DNA of 64,000 nt from Sneathiella litorea. Its GTDB lineage: Bacteria > Pseudomonadota > Alphaproteobacteria > Sneathiellales > Sneathiellaceae. The stretch covers positions 434,001 through 498,000 of the forward strand of contig NZ_WTUW01000009.1 in the NCBI RefSeq assembly GCF_009882915.1, read 5' to 3'. The translations under genes were made by a program, and so were the position numbers. The notes beneath the pieces were generated by a model. It worked only from the letters and a program-made list of their open reading frames with translations. It was not told the DNA's origin and did not search any database. Shown piece after piece: positions 27,255 to 36,780 of this stretch. Each line of letters starts with the position of its first letter. Within the stretch, counting starts at the first letter, position 1.

Positions 27255-27820
27255 CTGGTTTCCTTGAATTCAAATAATCTTGTCTGATCTTTTAATAGAG
27301 GCAAAATCTTATCTTTTTCTGAAAGAATCGCCTTTTCCGCCGATACGGACCAATTAATATTCAAATCTGGATCATTCCAGAAAATGCCGCAGTCATGCTC
27401 CGGGCTGTAGTAATCTGTCACCTTGTAGACAATTTCCGTATCAGGTTTCAACGTGCAATAGCCGTGGGCAAAGCCGGCCGGCACCCAGAGCTGACGCCAG
27501 TTGTCAGCAGACAACTCCACCGCCACATGCTGCCCAAAGGTTGGGGAGCCCACCCGTATATCTACCGCAACATCGATAACAGCGCCGCGCAGAACCCGCA
27601 CCAGCTTGCCTTGTGCCTTCGGGTCCAGTTGATAATGCAACCCCCGCACAACTCCAGCCTCAGCGTTATAGGCGTGATTATCCTGCACGAAGTTCAGGTC
27701 TAACCCCGCGTCCTTCATGGTTTGTGCGTTCCAGACTTCGGAAAAAAATCCTCTATCATCCCCGAATTTCTTCGGATAAAGAATTTTTACATCTGCAATA
27801 TCCGTCTCTTCAATCTGCAT
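27251..27820 (-). CDS. rfbC: dTDP-4-dehydrorhamnose 3,5-epimerase
   Basis: A 189-residue cupin-fold epimerase, the middle step of dTDP-L-rhamnose synthesis. The active-site histidine is in AGVVRGLHYQLDP, and the FAHGYCTL block and the YYSPEHDCGIFWNDP region are typical. It is the first gene of the rfbC-rfbB-rfbD unit. Products probably feed lipopolysaccharide O-antigen or another rhamnose glycan. Confidence 0.96.
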   Translation of the reverse strand: MQIEETDIADVKILYPKKFGDDRGFFSEVWNAQTMKDAGLDLNFVQDNHAYNAEAGVVRGLHYQLDPKAQGKLVRVLRGAVIDVAVDIRVGSPTFGQHVAVELSADNWRQLWVPAGFAHGYCTLKPDTEIVYKVTDYYSPEHDCGIFWNDPDLNINWSVSAEKAILSEKDKILPLLKDQTRLFEFKETR

Positions 27821-28350
27821 GCTTCGTCAAGTCCTCAAACAATACCTTCCGGAAAACCCGGCATACTGTCTTCCCTGCTTCTTGTTATAAAGTAAACAAT
27901 TAAGATAGCTAACCGTAAAAAACGACGCGTTCCACAACTTCTTTCATTAAACATGTAATTGATCCGCTATCTAAAGATCGTCCCCACTGTTATTGCCACA
28001 AATGACGCCATGTTTGCACAACTCTTCGCAAGGGTGCACCCCTTGAATTTCTGAATCCTATATTTACTATTCTTTATGGTATTTTTTTGTTCTTTGGCCA
28101 TGTAAAACGTCAACATGAGCCTATCTTCTTTTTGAGCGAAAGGTCGCCCAAATCTGGCGGATCATACTTGCCGGGCGTCACGCGAAACATGCTTTCATTC
28201 TGCCTCTGGTAAGAGAGGAACGACAATCAGTCCATATATCCCTTCCGTTTCTTCATCCATTAAATACCATCGTCAACATCACAAATTAAATAATCCCCTT
28301 CCGCGGAATTTACGGCTATTGTGATCGAAAATAAAACACAAGGACAGGAA
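27821..28350. other. Intergenic region, rfbC and glutathione transferase divergent
   Basis: About 530 AT-rich bases between divergent rfbC and the glutathione transferase gene. On the minus strand TTAGCT-N17-TATAAC near 27885-27915 is a weak promoter candidate for rfbC. No RNA gene, repeat, terminator or protein-coding frame of note was seen. The length and base composition suggest regulatory DNA. Confidence 0.4.
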
Positions 28351-28980
28351 ATGCTGAAACTATACTATAATCCCGGAACCATCGCGCTCGCATCTCACAT
28401 TGCACTTGAGGAAAGCGGGGCAGACTACGAGGCTAAAAAGTTAAATCCTGCGATAATGGAGCACACCAAGCCTGAATATCTGGCGATCAACCCCAAAGGT
28501 CGCGTACCCTCATTGGTGACGGATCGTGGCATCCTGACGGAAACTCCGGCAATCCTGCTCTATATCGCGCAAGTTTATGGCGCCTCCGCCTTTCCGCCGC
28601 CAGAAGACCCTTACGATCTAGCGCAGCTCCAGTCCTTCAATAACTATCTCTGCTCCACCCTGCATGTCAATCATGCCCACCGCAAGCGTGGACGGCGCTG
28701 GGTGGATGAGCAGAACACAGCCGCGATCAAGGCAATGGAGATCAAGGTCAAAAGCAATATGGAAGAATGCTTTCAAATGATCGAGGATGAGATGTTCGAA
28801 GGGCCCTGGGTGATGGGTCCGGATTACAGCATCGCAGACCCCTACCTATTCACCATTACCCAATGGATGGAAGGCGACGGCGTTGACCCTGCGGACTTCC
28901 CTAAACTTCTGGCCCATCGCAAGGCCATGCTGGCCCGCCCCGCCGTTGCGCGGGTCGTGGCCGAACATGCCGCTAAATAA
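28351..28980 (+). CDS. Glutathione S-transferase family protein
   Basis: A 209-residue two-domain glutathione transferase. The thioredoxin-like domain begins MLKLYYNPGTIALASHIALEE and has the KGRVPSLVTDRGILTETPAI block, with the cis-proline and E/T glutathione-binding residues; the C-terminal helical domain ends with WVMGPDYSIADPYLF. The ATG at 28351 is preceded by AAGGACAGGA; an in-frame GTG at 28321 is less likely. The gene is convergent with ettA with three bases between. Substrate unknown. Confidence 0.9.
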   Translation: MLKLYYNPGTIALASHIALEESGADYEAKKLNPAIMEHTKPEYLAINPKGRVPSLVTDRGILTETPAILLYIAQVYGASAFPPPEDPYDLAQLQSFNNYLCSTLHVNHAHRKRGRRWVDEQNTAAIKAMEIKVKSNMEECFQMIEDEMFEGPWVMGPDYSIADPYLFTITQWMEGDGVDPADFPKLLAHRKAMLARPAVARVVAEHAAK

Positions 28981-28983
28981 CCT

Positions 28984-30663
28984 CTAGCGGCTTATAGGCT
29001 TGTATTTAATGCGGTGTGGTTCGGTCGCTTCCTTGCCGAGGCGTTTGCGCTTGTCTTCCTCATAGGCTTCGAAGTTGCCCTCGAACCATTCCACATGGCT
29101 GTCGCCCTCATAGGCAAGGATATGGGTGGCGATCCGGTCGAGGAACCAGCGATCATGGCTGATGACCACGGCGCAACCGGCAAACTGGAGGAGCGCCTCC
29201 TCCAGCGCGCGGAGCGTATCCACATCTAGGTCGTTGGTCGGCTCGTCGAGCAACAGGAAGTTCGAGCCGGATTTCAGCATCTTCGCGAGGTTGACGCGGT
29301 TGCGCTCCCCGCCTGAAAGCTGGCCGACCTTCTTCTGCTGGTCCGAGCCCTTGAAGTTGAAGCCTGACACATAGGCGCGGCTGTTAATTTCCTTCTTACC
29401 GAGGTAAATTATCTCGTTCCCCTCGGAGATTTCCTCCCACACATTCTTGGTCGGGTCTAGCGTGTCACGGTCCTGATCGACATAGCCGAGCTGTACCGTC
29501 GGGCCGACCTTGAAACTGCCGGTATCCGGCTTTTCCTGGCCTGTCAGTAGTTTGAAAAGGGTCGTTTTACCGGCGCCGTTGGGCCCGATTACACCGACAA
29601 TCGCCCCGGCCGGGAGCTTAAAGTCCAGGCCGTCGATCAGCAGTTTCTCACCGAACGCCTTGGAGACATTCTCCGCCTCTACCACCAGGTCGCCAAGACG
29701 CTGACCCGCCGGGATATAAATCTGCATCGCATCGGCCTGCTTGGAATTCTGCTCGGCCAGCAAATCCTCATAGGCACTGATACGGGCCTTGGATTTGGTC
29801 TGGCGGCCTTTCGGCCCCTGCCGGATCCATTCCAGCTCCCGATCCAGCGTTTTCCGCCGCGCATCCTCGGCCTTGCCTTCCTGCGCGAGGCGTTTTTCTT
29901 TCTGCTCCAGCCAGCTTGAATAGTTGCCTTCCCACGGGATACCGTGGCCACGGTCAAGCTCTAATATCCAGCCCGCCACGTTGTCGAGGAAGTAACGATC
30001 ATGGGTCACGGCAACAACAGTACCGGAATAGTCATGCAGGAAGCGCTCCAGCCAGGCGACACTCTCGGCATCGAGATGGTTGGTCGGCTCGTCGAGCAGC
30101 AGCATATCCGGCTGCGACAACAGCAAACGGCACAGCGCAACACGGCGGCGCTCCCCGCCCGAGAGCTTGGTAACATCGGCGTCGCCTCGCGGACAACGCA
30201 GCGCGTCCATGGCAATCTCCACCTCCCGGTCGAGATCCCAGAGGTTCTGCGCGTCGATCTGCTCCTGCAGCTCGCCCTGCTCCGCGATCAGGTCATTCAT
30301 CTCATCATCGGTGAGGTCCTCCGCGAAACGGGCGGAAATCTCGTTAAATTTATCGAGGAGCGCCTTCTTCTCGGCCACCCCATCCATGACATTGCCGAGC
30401 ACGTCCTTTGCCGGGTCCAGCTCCGGCTCCTGCGCGAGATAGCCGACCTTTACGCCATCGGCGGCCCAGGCCTCCCCGGTGAATTCCGTCTCGATCCCGG
30501 CCATGATTTTCAAGAGCGTCGACTTACCCGAGCCGTTCAGACCCAGCACACCGATCTTCGCGCCCGGAAAGAAGGAAAGCCGGATGTCTTTAAGAACCTG
30601 CTTGCCACCCGGGTAGGTCTTCGACAGACCGCTCATCACATAAATATACTGGTAAGACGCCAT
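28984..30663 (-). CDS. ettA: Energy-dependent translational throttle protein EttA
   Basis: A 559-residue ABC-F protein with two ATPase domains joined by a P-site tRNA-interaction linker. Walker A motifs [10 protein letters not shown] (about residue 40) and [10 protein letters not shown] (about 355), signatures LSGGERRR and LSGGERNR, and both [22 protein letters not shown] Walker B motifs are intact. The arm sequence and length fit EttA, which gates ribosome entry into elongation according to ATP level. There are no membrane segments. Start ATG at 30663. Confidence 0.95.
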   Translation of the reverse strand: MASYQYIYVMSGLSKTYPGGKQVLKDIRLSFFPGAKIGVLGLNGSGKSTLLKIMAGIETEFTGEAWAADGVKVGYLAQEPELDPAKDVLGNVMDGVAEKKALLDKFNEISARFAEDLTDDEMNDLIAEQGELQEQIDAQNLWDLDREVEIAMDALRCPRGDADVTKLSGGERRRVALCRLLLSQPDMLLLDEPTNHLDAESVAWLERFLHDYSGTVVAVTHDRYFLDNVAGWILELDRGHGIPWEGNYSSWLEQKEKRLAQEGKAEDARRKTLDRELEWIRQGPKGRQTKSKARISAYEDLLAEQNSKQADAMQIYIPAGQRLGDLVVEAENVSKAFGEKLLIDGLDFKLPAGAIVGVIGPNGAGKTTLFKLLTGQEKPDTGSFKVGPTVQLGYVDQDRDTLDPTKNVWEEISEGNEIIYLGKKEINSRAYVSGFNFKGSDQQKKVGQLSGGERNRVNLAKMLKSGSNFLLLDEPTNDLDVDTLRALEEALLQFAGCAVVISHDRWFLDRIATHILAYEGDSHVEWFEGNFEAYEEDKRKRLGKEATEPHRIKYKPISR

Positions 30664-30756
30664 GGGGATTTCCGCTCCTGATCCACAATTAATTCGCTGC
30701 GCCCCTTTTAGCGAAGACGCACGATTTAAGCAATTGCTGTGATGGAAGAAGACCGC

Positions 30757-31722
30757 CTAATTCACAAATAAATCTGCTGGCATCAGGCCAGTGGTCATCG
30801 CATACAGTAACAGTGTGACGGTCAGGACAGAGAGCATGGTGGTGAGCAGAACGGCGGCGGAGGCGCGCTCGACCCAGACGCCATATTGCTGGGCAATGAC
30901 AAAGACATTCGTCGCGGTGGGCAGCGCCGCCAGCAGGACGGCGGTATAGACCCAGACGGGGTCAAAATCCCCGAACCAGCTTAAACTTAAGTACATCAGC
31001 ACCGGATGCACCACGAGGTTGAAGGGGATGATAAAGGTGAGTTCCACCGGTACACGCTTGAGCGGCCGGAGGGCCAGCGTGACCCCCATCGCGAAGAGGG
31101 CGCAGGGCGCGGCGGCCTGGGCGAGATAGTCAATCAATCGCTCAATCGGCGTCGGCGGCGTAAACTCAATGATCGCCGCCGCCACACCGACAATGGTGGC
31201 GATGATAAAGGGATGCAGGAAGACCTTCTTCGCGATCTGCCCGAGCAGCGCCGCGACATGCCGCTCCTTCCCGCCCGAAAGCGCCATCATCGTCGGGGCG
31301 ACGATAAAATGCAGGACATTCTCGAAACAGAAGATCAGCGCGAGGGGGACGGCGGCCGCCTCCCCGAAGGTCAGCAGCGCAATCCCCGGCCCCATATAGC
31401 CGATATTGCCATAGGCCCCGGCGAGGCCCTGAATGGTTGCCTCCGGTGTGGTTGCCTTCACCAACAGCCGGGCGATGGCATAGACCATCAGGAAGATCAC
31501 AAAGGTGGTGGAGACGTTGGTGGTGATAAACTCCCAGCTTGTAAGCTTTTCGATTGGCGTTTTCGAGAGCAGCTTGAAGAACAGGCAGGGCAGCGCGACA
31601 TAGATGATAAAGGTGTTGAGCCAGCCCATGGCTTCGGCTGGCTGCTTTGTGATCCGCGCCGTGAGATATCCGAGCAGGATCAGCCCGAAAAGGGGAAATA
31701 CAAGCCCGGCAATTTCGGCCAT
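30757..31722 (-). CDS. AEC family auxin-efflux-carrier-like transporter
   Basis: A 321-residue, ten-helix inner membrane carrier. N-terminal AGLVFPLFGLILLGYLTA, GYGNIGYMGPGIAL-like (GAYGNIGYMGPGIALL) and the C-terminal LPTATNVFVIAQQYG are family signatures with the helix-breaking residues of the crossover region. AEC carriers move malonate, malate or other organic anions. It follows the oxidoreductase gene on the same strand, separated by a palindromic 9-base hairpin. A role in exporting or importing the 2-oxo acid handled upstream is an inference. Confidence 0.88.
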   Translation of the reverse strand: MAEIAGLVFPLFGLILLGYLTARITKQPAEAMGWLNTFIIYVALPCLFFKLLSKTPIEKLTSWEFITTNVSTTFVIFLMVYAIARLLVKATTPEATIQGLAGAYGNIGYMGPGIALLTFGEAAAVPLALIFCFENVLHFIVAPTMMALSGGKERHVAALLGQIAKKVFLHPFIIATIVGVAAAIIEFTPPTPIERLIDYLAQAAAPCALFAMGVTLALRPLKRVPVELTFIIPFNLVVHPVLMYLSLSWFGDFDPVWVYTAVLLAALPTATNVFVIAQQYGVWVERASAAVLLTTMLSVLTVTLLLYAMTTGLMPADLFVN

Positions 31723-31750
31723 TTAACGCCTACCCTGTTGTTGTACTAAT

Positions 31751-31782
31751 AGTCCTGCCCGACTTTTACAGCAGGCAGGACT
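31751..31782. repeat. Perfect 9-base inverted repeat between oxidoreductase and AEC genes
   Basis: AGTCCTGCC (31751-31759) and GGCAGGACT (31774-31782) form a stem with a 14-base loop, 14 bases beyond the oxidoreductase stop. No T run follows in either direction, so it is either a weak terminator, an mRNA-stabilising hairpin or an operator. Confidence 0.6.
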
Positions 31783-31795
31783 AATTCCTAAACCT

Positions 31796-34700
31796 TTATT
31801 CCGCGGCGAGGGTTTCCACGTCCCCTTTTTCAAAGCGATCGAGCAGGCTTTCCCGCTCGGCTTTCGCGGTTTTCAGATGCTGCTCCTTCACATGGCCAAA
31901 GCCGCGAATATGCTCCGGCACAGACGCAATCTCGACGGCAAGCGCAAGATTGTCCTTGGTGAGCTTCGCGGCGATATCCGTCATCGTATCGGCATATTCG
32001 CTGATCAGCGCCCGCTCCATTTTACGTTCCTCGGTCTTGCCGAAAGGATCAAGCGGGGTACCGCGCAAACCCTTGAATTTGGCCAGCAGGCCGAAAGCCT
32101 TCATCATCCATGGGCCAAACTCCTGCTTGATGAGATGGCCGTTCTCCGGGTTTTTCTTCGCGAAAATCGGCGGGGCCAGATGGAATTTCAGCTTGAAGTC
32201 CCCCTCAAACTGGTCATTCAGCTTTTTCGTAAAGCTGCCATCCGTATAGAGCCGCGCAACCTCATACTCATCCTTATAGGCCATCAGCTTGAAGTAATAC
32301 CGCGCAACAGCCTCAGTCAACATCGTGGAGCCGGGCTGAACTGCCGCCTCCGCCTTGCCGACCGTCTCGATCAGCTTCAGATAACGTTTGGCATAGCGGC
32401 TATTCTGGTAGCCTTTCAGGAAATCACTGCGCTTTTCAATCATGCTGTCCAGCGTCTCAATCTCGATAACGTCTGCCGAGGATTCCGGCAAGGCGATTTT
32501 CTCGACCTCTTTTCGGCTGGCGGCGGCCTTTCGGCCCCAGGCGAAGCTTCGCTTGTTGGCGTCAACCGCGATGCCGTTAAGCTCTATCGCCGTTTCAATG
32601 GATTTGAGCGACAGCGGAATGGCGCCCTGCTGAAAGGCGTACCCCAACAGAAACAGGTTCGCCGCGATGGAATCCCCCATTAAAGCGGTCGCGAGTGTCG
32701 TGCTGTCGATAAAGTCAGCCTGCTCCCGCCCGAGGCTCTGGCTTAGCAGATCGGTCAGGGTGTCCCGGTCCATAGCGAGGTCCGGTGTAAGGGTGAAGGC
32801 CGCAACAGGGACGACATAATCATTAATAATCGCCTTGGTCCTGCCGAGATCGTATGTCTGCAGCGCATCCTGACTGGCGGCGACCACAAGATCGCAGCCA
32901 ACAACCACGTCGGTCTGACGGCTCGGGATACGGGTACCGGCAAGCTCAGACGCGGAACTGGCGATGCGCACATGGCTCATCACGGCGCCATTCTTTTGCG
33001 CAAGGCCTGTCTGGTCGAGGATCGAAGCTCCCTTCCCTTCCACATGCGCCGCCATACCAAGCAGCGCCCCAACGGTGATCACCCCGGTACCGCCGATGCC
33101 TGTCACCAGAATATTATAGGTGCCATTGATAGCGGGAGCTGCGGGTTCCGGCAGCCCTGCCGCCGGGTTCATTATATCGATATCGCTGGAGGAGACCTCT
33201 CGTTTCTCCGGCTTTTTAAGTCCGCCGCCTTCGACGGTGACAAAGCTCGGGCAGAAACCCTTTACGCAGGAAAAATCCTTGTTGCAGCTGGACTGGTCAA
33301 TCACGCGCTTGCGGCCAAACTCGGTCTCAAGCGGTTTCACGGAAACGCAGTTTGAGACAACGCCGCAATCACCGCAACCTTCGCAAACCAGATCATTGAT
33401 GAAAGCGCGCTTCGCCGGATCGGGGAACGCGCCCCGCTTGCGCCGGCGGCGTTTCTCTGCAGCACATGTCTGGTCGTAGATCAGGGCCGACACGCCCTCA
33501 ACTTCCCGCAGGTCCCGTTGCACCTTGTCGAGATCGTCGCGGTGGAAAATCTTTACGCCCGGCGCCCATTTCGTATCGCTAGCGTATTTATCGGGTTCGT
33601 CCGTCACGACGACGATCTTCTTCACACCTTCCGCATGCACCTGCTGACTGATCAGCCAGGGCGAGAGTGGCCCATCAAACGGCTGGCCGCCCGTCATGGC
33701 GACGGCATCATTAAACAGGATCTTGTAAGTGATATTCACATTCGCCGCGGAAGCCGCCCGAATGGCCAACAGACCGGAATGATAATAAGTCCCATCGCCC
33801 AGATTCTGGAAGATATGCTTCTCGTTGGTAAAGGGCGACTGGCCGATCCAGTTGGCCCCCTCCGCACCCATATGAGTATAGGTTTCAGTCCGTCGGTTAG
33901 GCATATAAACCGCCATGGTATGACAGCCAATCCCGGCCATCGCGCGGCTTCCTTCCGGCACATTGGTAGAAGAATTATGCGGACAGCCCGAGCAGAACCA
34001 GGGCGAGCGGGTCACCGGCGCGGCGGGCATGGCATTGCCGCTTTCGCGCGCCTCGGCGACACTGATCCCTTCCATCACACTTTCAGACAGATCGCGAAGT
34101 TTAAGACGGGAGGCGATTGCCCGGGCGACCAGCGCCGGCGTCAGTTCGCCGTCAGAGGGAAGTAACATCTCCCCTTCCTCGTCTTCCTTACCAACGAGCA
34201 TGGGGTGCACTTCCATGCCGTACAGGATTTTGGCTATCTGATCCTCAATCAGGCTGCGTTTTTCTTCAACGACAAGAATTTCATCCAGTCCCACAGCAAA
34301 TTCGATGAGCCCTTCCGGTTCCAGCGGCCAAGTACAGGCCACCTTATAAACGGACAGGCCGATTTCCTCGATCTCTTTCTCATGGATCCCGAGATCACCC
34401 AGCGCCTGCTCCACATCCAGCCAGGATTTACCGGTGGTCACGATGCCGATGCGGCGGTCGGTAGAATCATGGGTTATCCGGTCGAGCTTGTTCGCGCGAA
34501 CGAAAGCTCTGACCATCGGGATTTTGTGCCGCATCAGGCGGCTTTCCTGCTCGAGGGAGCTATCTGGCCAGCGGATATGCACACCGCCAGCGGGCGGATC
34601 AATTTCATCCGGAATAACAATATTCACCCGATCAGGACCGACATAAGCCGTTGCCGAACTTTCGACCGTATCGGTCAGGCATTTCATGCCGACCCAGGCA

Positions 34701-35284
34701 CCGCTGTAGCGGGACATCGCAATGCCATATAGCCCGTAATCGAGATATTCCTGAACTGTCGCAGGGTTGAGTACCGGTATCATCGCTGCTGCCAAGGCTT
34801 GCTCGCTCTGATGCGCCACGGTCGAGGATTTGGCCATATGGTCATCGCCCATCAGGACGAGGACACCACCATGTTCCGATGTGCCGGCCATATTGCCATG
34901 CTTGAAGACGTCACCGGAACGGTCAACGCCCGGCCCCTTGCCGTACCAGATACCGAATACGCCATCGAAATCCGTCTTGCCAAACATGGGAAGCTGCTGC
35001 GTGCCCCAGATACTGGTCGCGGCCAGATCTTCATTCACGCCCGGCTGGAAATGGATGTCATTATTTTTAAGAAAGGGTTTTGCTTTCCAGAGACTCTGGT
35101 CATAAAGACCAAGAGGGGAGCCGCGATAACCGGAGATAAATCCGCCGGTTTTCAGGCCCGCCGCCGCATCACGCTGTCGCTGCATAATTGGAATGCGCAC
35201 AAGCGCCTGTGTCCCGGTGATGAACACCTGACCACTCTCAAGCTCATATTTGTCATCAAGACTGATGTTAGCCGCTTCACTCAT
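31796..35284 (-). CDS. Indolepyruvate ferredoxin oxidoreductase, fused single chain
   Basis: A 1162-residue cytoplasmic enzyme fusing both subunits of 2-oxoacid:acceptor oxidoreductases. Residues 1-480 form the pyrimidine/TPP-binding half (PVTRSPWFCSGCPHNSST), followed by a ferredoxin-like cysteine cluster near residue 635 (CEGCGDCGVVSNC) and another at CNKDFSCVKGFC, and a gamma-type domain with LVTGIGGTGVITVGALLG near 725. It oxidises arylpyruvates or branched 2-oxo acids to acyl-CoA and CO2, giving electrons to ferredoxin or another acceptor. The gene follows five ABC-importer genes on the same strand, suggesting that the importer supplies its substrate. The exact substrate is not determined. 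Confidence 0.93.
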   Translation of the reverse strand: MSEAANISLDDKYELESGQVFITGTQALVRIPIMQRQRDAAAGLKTGGFISGYRGSPLGLYDQSLWKAKPFLKNNDIHFQPGVNEDLAATSIWGTQQLPMFGKTDFDGVFGIWYGKGPGVDRSGDVFKHGNMAGTSEHGGVLVLMGDDHMAKSSTVAHQSEQALAAAMIPVLNPATVQEYLDYGLYGIAMSRYSGAWVGMKCLTDTVESSATAYVGPDRVNIVIPDEIDPPAGGVHIRWPDSSLEQESRLMRHKIPMVRAFVRANKLDRITHDSTDRRIGIVTTGKSWLDVEQALGDLGIHEKEIEEIGLSVYKVACTWPLEPEGLIEFAVGLDEILVVEEKRSLIEDQIAKILYGMEVHPMLVGKEDEEGEMLLPSDGELTPALVARAIASRLKLRDLSESVMEGISVAEARESGNAMPAAPVTRSPWFCSGCPHNSSTNVPEGSRAMAGIGCHTMAVYMPNRRTETYTHMGAEGANWIGQSPFTNEKHIFQNLGDGTYYHSGLLAIRAASAANVNITYKILFNDAVAMTGGQPFDGPLSPWLISQQVHAEGVKKIVVVTDEPDKYASDTKWAPGVKIFHRDDLDKVQRDLREVEGVSALIYDQTCAAEKRRRRKRGAFPDPAKRAFINDLVCEGCGDCGVVSNCVSVKPLETEFGRKRVIDQSSCNKDFSCVKGFCPSFVTVEGGGLKKPEKREVSSSDIDIMNPAAGLPEPAAPAINGTYNILVTGIGGTGVITVGALLGMAAHVEGKGASILDQTGLAQKNGAVMSHVRIASSASELAGTRIPSRQTDVVVGCDLVVAASQDALQTYDLGRTKAIINDYVVPVAAFTLTPDLAMDRDTLTDLLSQSLGREQADFIDSTTLATALMGDSIAANLFLLGYAFQQGAIPLSLKSIETAIELNGIAVDANKRSFAWGRKAAASRKEVEKIALPESSADVIEIETLDSMIEKRSDFLKGYQNSRYAKRYLKLIETVGKAEAAVQPGSTMLTEAVARYYFKLMAYKDEYEVARLYTDGSFTKKLNDQFEGDFKLKFHLAPPIFAKKNPENGHLIKQEFGPWMMKAFGLLAKFKGLRGTPLDPFGKTEERKMERALISEYADTMTDIAAKLTKDNLALAVEIASVPEHIRGFGHVKEQHLKTAKAERESLLDRFEKGDVETLAAE

Positions 35285-35332
35285 TTTTCTTATTCTCCCG
35301 CGCCCCGGGATAATTTTGTCAAATGGAGCCGC

Positions 35333-36028
35333 CTAGACTTCCAGCCACTCCTTGCGGATCTGTTCGTTGGCCTTCAACTCATCCGGGGTTCCTTCGTATA
35401 CCATATGCCCATGGCCCATGACATACAAGCGGTGAGATATTCGCAATGCAATGGCGAGTTTTTGTTCAACAAGGAGGATGGAGACGCCGCGTTTGGCAAT
35501 TTCACTAAGCAAATCGCCAACCTGCGCCACAATTTTCGGCGCCAACCCCTCCGTAGGTTCGTCAATCATGACCAGGTCCGGGTCCCCCATCAATGTCCGG
35601 CACATAGTCAGCATTTGCTGTTCTCCCCCCGAAAGAACGCCCGCATCAACATCCGCGCGCTCCCGGAGATTCGGGAACATCTTGAACATATCCTCCATCG
35701 CCCAACGGCCCTGCTTCTTCATGTCCTTGATGCCCATGATCAGGTTCTGGCGGACCGTCATTCCCGGAAAGACATCCCTGTTTTCCGGGACATAGCCAAG
35801 GCCCCGATGGGCGATCTCATGCTCCTTCAATCCGGATATCTCCTCCCCGCGGAACTTGATGGACCCATGCGGCGGCACTTCGCCCATAATCGCCTTGATA
35901 GTGGTTGAACGGCCCACACCATTGCGGCCAAGAAGCGAGACAATTTCTCCCTCCCCCACATTAAAGTTTACGCCTTGCAGGATATGGCTTTTCCCATAGA
36001 AGGCATGTAAATCTGTTACTTCAAGCAT
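35333..36028 (-). CDS. Branched-chain-type ABC transporter ATPase (LivF-like)
   Basis: A 231-residue ATPase of the LivF class. Signature LSGGEQQMLTMCRTLM, Walker B LVMIDEPTEGLAP and H-loop VEQKL are normal. The Walker A motif reads GRNGVGRST: the P-loop lysine is replaced by arginine (codon CGT at about residue 39). This substitution occurs in some LivF-like proteins of such clusters, where the partner ATPase may carry hydrolysis. The start ATG overlaps the LivG-like stop by one base. Part of a five-gene importer unit. Confidence 0.9.
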   Translation of the reverse strand: MLEVTDLHAFYGKSHILQGVNFNVGEGEIVSLLGRNGVGRSTTIKAIMGEVPPHGSIKFRGEEISGLKEHEIAHRGLGYVPENRDVFPGMTVRQNLIMGIKDMKKQGRWAMEDMFKMFPNLRERADVDAGVLSGGEQQMLTMCRTLMGDPDLVMIDEPTEGLAPKIVAQVGDLLSEIAKRGVSILLVEQKLAIALRISHRLYVMGHGHMVYEGTPDELKANEQIRKEWLEV

Positions 36029-36780
36029 TACTCATCTGCCTCCGCACCAAGATAGGCTTCCTGAACCGCCTTGGAGTTTCTGATGTTTTCCGGTGTATCA
36101 CTGGCAATAATTTCTCCGTAAACAAGGACGGAAATCCGGTCAGCGAGATCAAAGACAACGCCCATATCATGTTCCACCATGACAAGGGTTCTCCCTTCCG
36201 TGATTTTGCGGATCAGCGCGATAGCCTGATCAGTCTCGCTATGGCTCATCCCCGCAGTCGGTTCATCAAGCATAATGACGTCGGCGCCGCCTGCCGCGGC
36301 AATGCCTATTTCAAGCGCCCGCTGCTCCGCATAGGTCAGGACGCCGGCTGGAATATGCTGCCGGGATGTCAGGCCAATTTCCTCAATGACCTCGGCCGTT
36401 CTCTCGTTAAGCTCTTTTTGCCGGTCAATGAGGTGCCAGAAGGAATATTTATAGTCATGGACCCACATCAGGCCACAGCGGACATTCTCGAACACGCTCA
36501 TGTTCGGGAAAATATTGGTGACCTGAAAACTGCGCGACAGGCCTTTGCGGTATATTTCATAGGGTGGCAGGTTACTGATGTTCTCGCCATGCAGACTGAC
36601 CGAACCTCCACTAACGTTATATCGCCCACTGATCAGGTGAAACAGCGTGGATTTTCCGGCGCCGTTCGGGCCGATGATCGCATGCCTTTCACCTTCTGCG
36701 ACAGAGAGGTCAACACCACGAATAATTTCAGTAGGGCCGAAGCTCTTGCGCAGGCCTTGAAGTTCAATAGCAGCGGTCAT
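36028..36780 (-). CDS. Branched-chain-type ABC transporter ATPase (LivG-like)
   Basis: A 250-residue ATPase. Walker A GPNGAGKSTL is canonical, the Q-loop FQVTNIF, the signature region (LTYAEQRALEIGIA, slightly diverged from LSGG) and Walker B VIMLDEPTAGM with VEHDMGVVF are present. It pairs with the LivF-like protein as the two-ATPase engine. It overlaps the LivM-like gene by four bases and the LivF-like gene by one base. Confidence 0.9.
   Translation of the reverse strand: MTAAIELQGLRKSFGPTEIIRGVDLSVAEGERHAIIGPNGAGKSTLFHLISGRYNVSGGSVSLHGENISNLPPYEIYRKGLSRSFQVTNIFPNMSVFENVRCGLMWVHDYKYSFWHLIDRQKELNERTAEVIEEIGLTSRQHIPAGVLTYAEQRALEIGIAAAGGADVIMLDEPTAGMSHSETDQAIALIRKITEGRTLVMVEHDMGVVFDLADRISVLVYGEIIASDTPENIRNSKAVQEAYLGAEADE

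Noticed and set aside
27821-28350. Riboswitch or small RNA in the rfbC-glutathione transferase gap
   Set aside because: Only short unconvincing stems were visible, with no terminator or conserved motif.
34799-35908. 369-residue plus-strand frame
   Set aside because: It runs through two well supported minus-strand genes (oxidoreductase and LivF-like ATPase) and has no domain signature.
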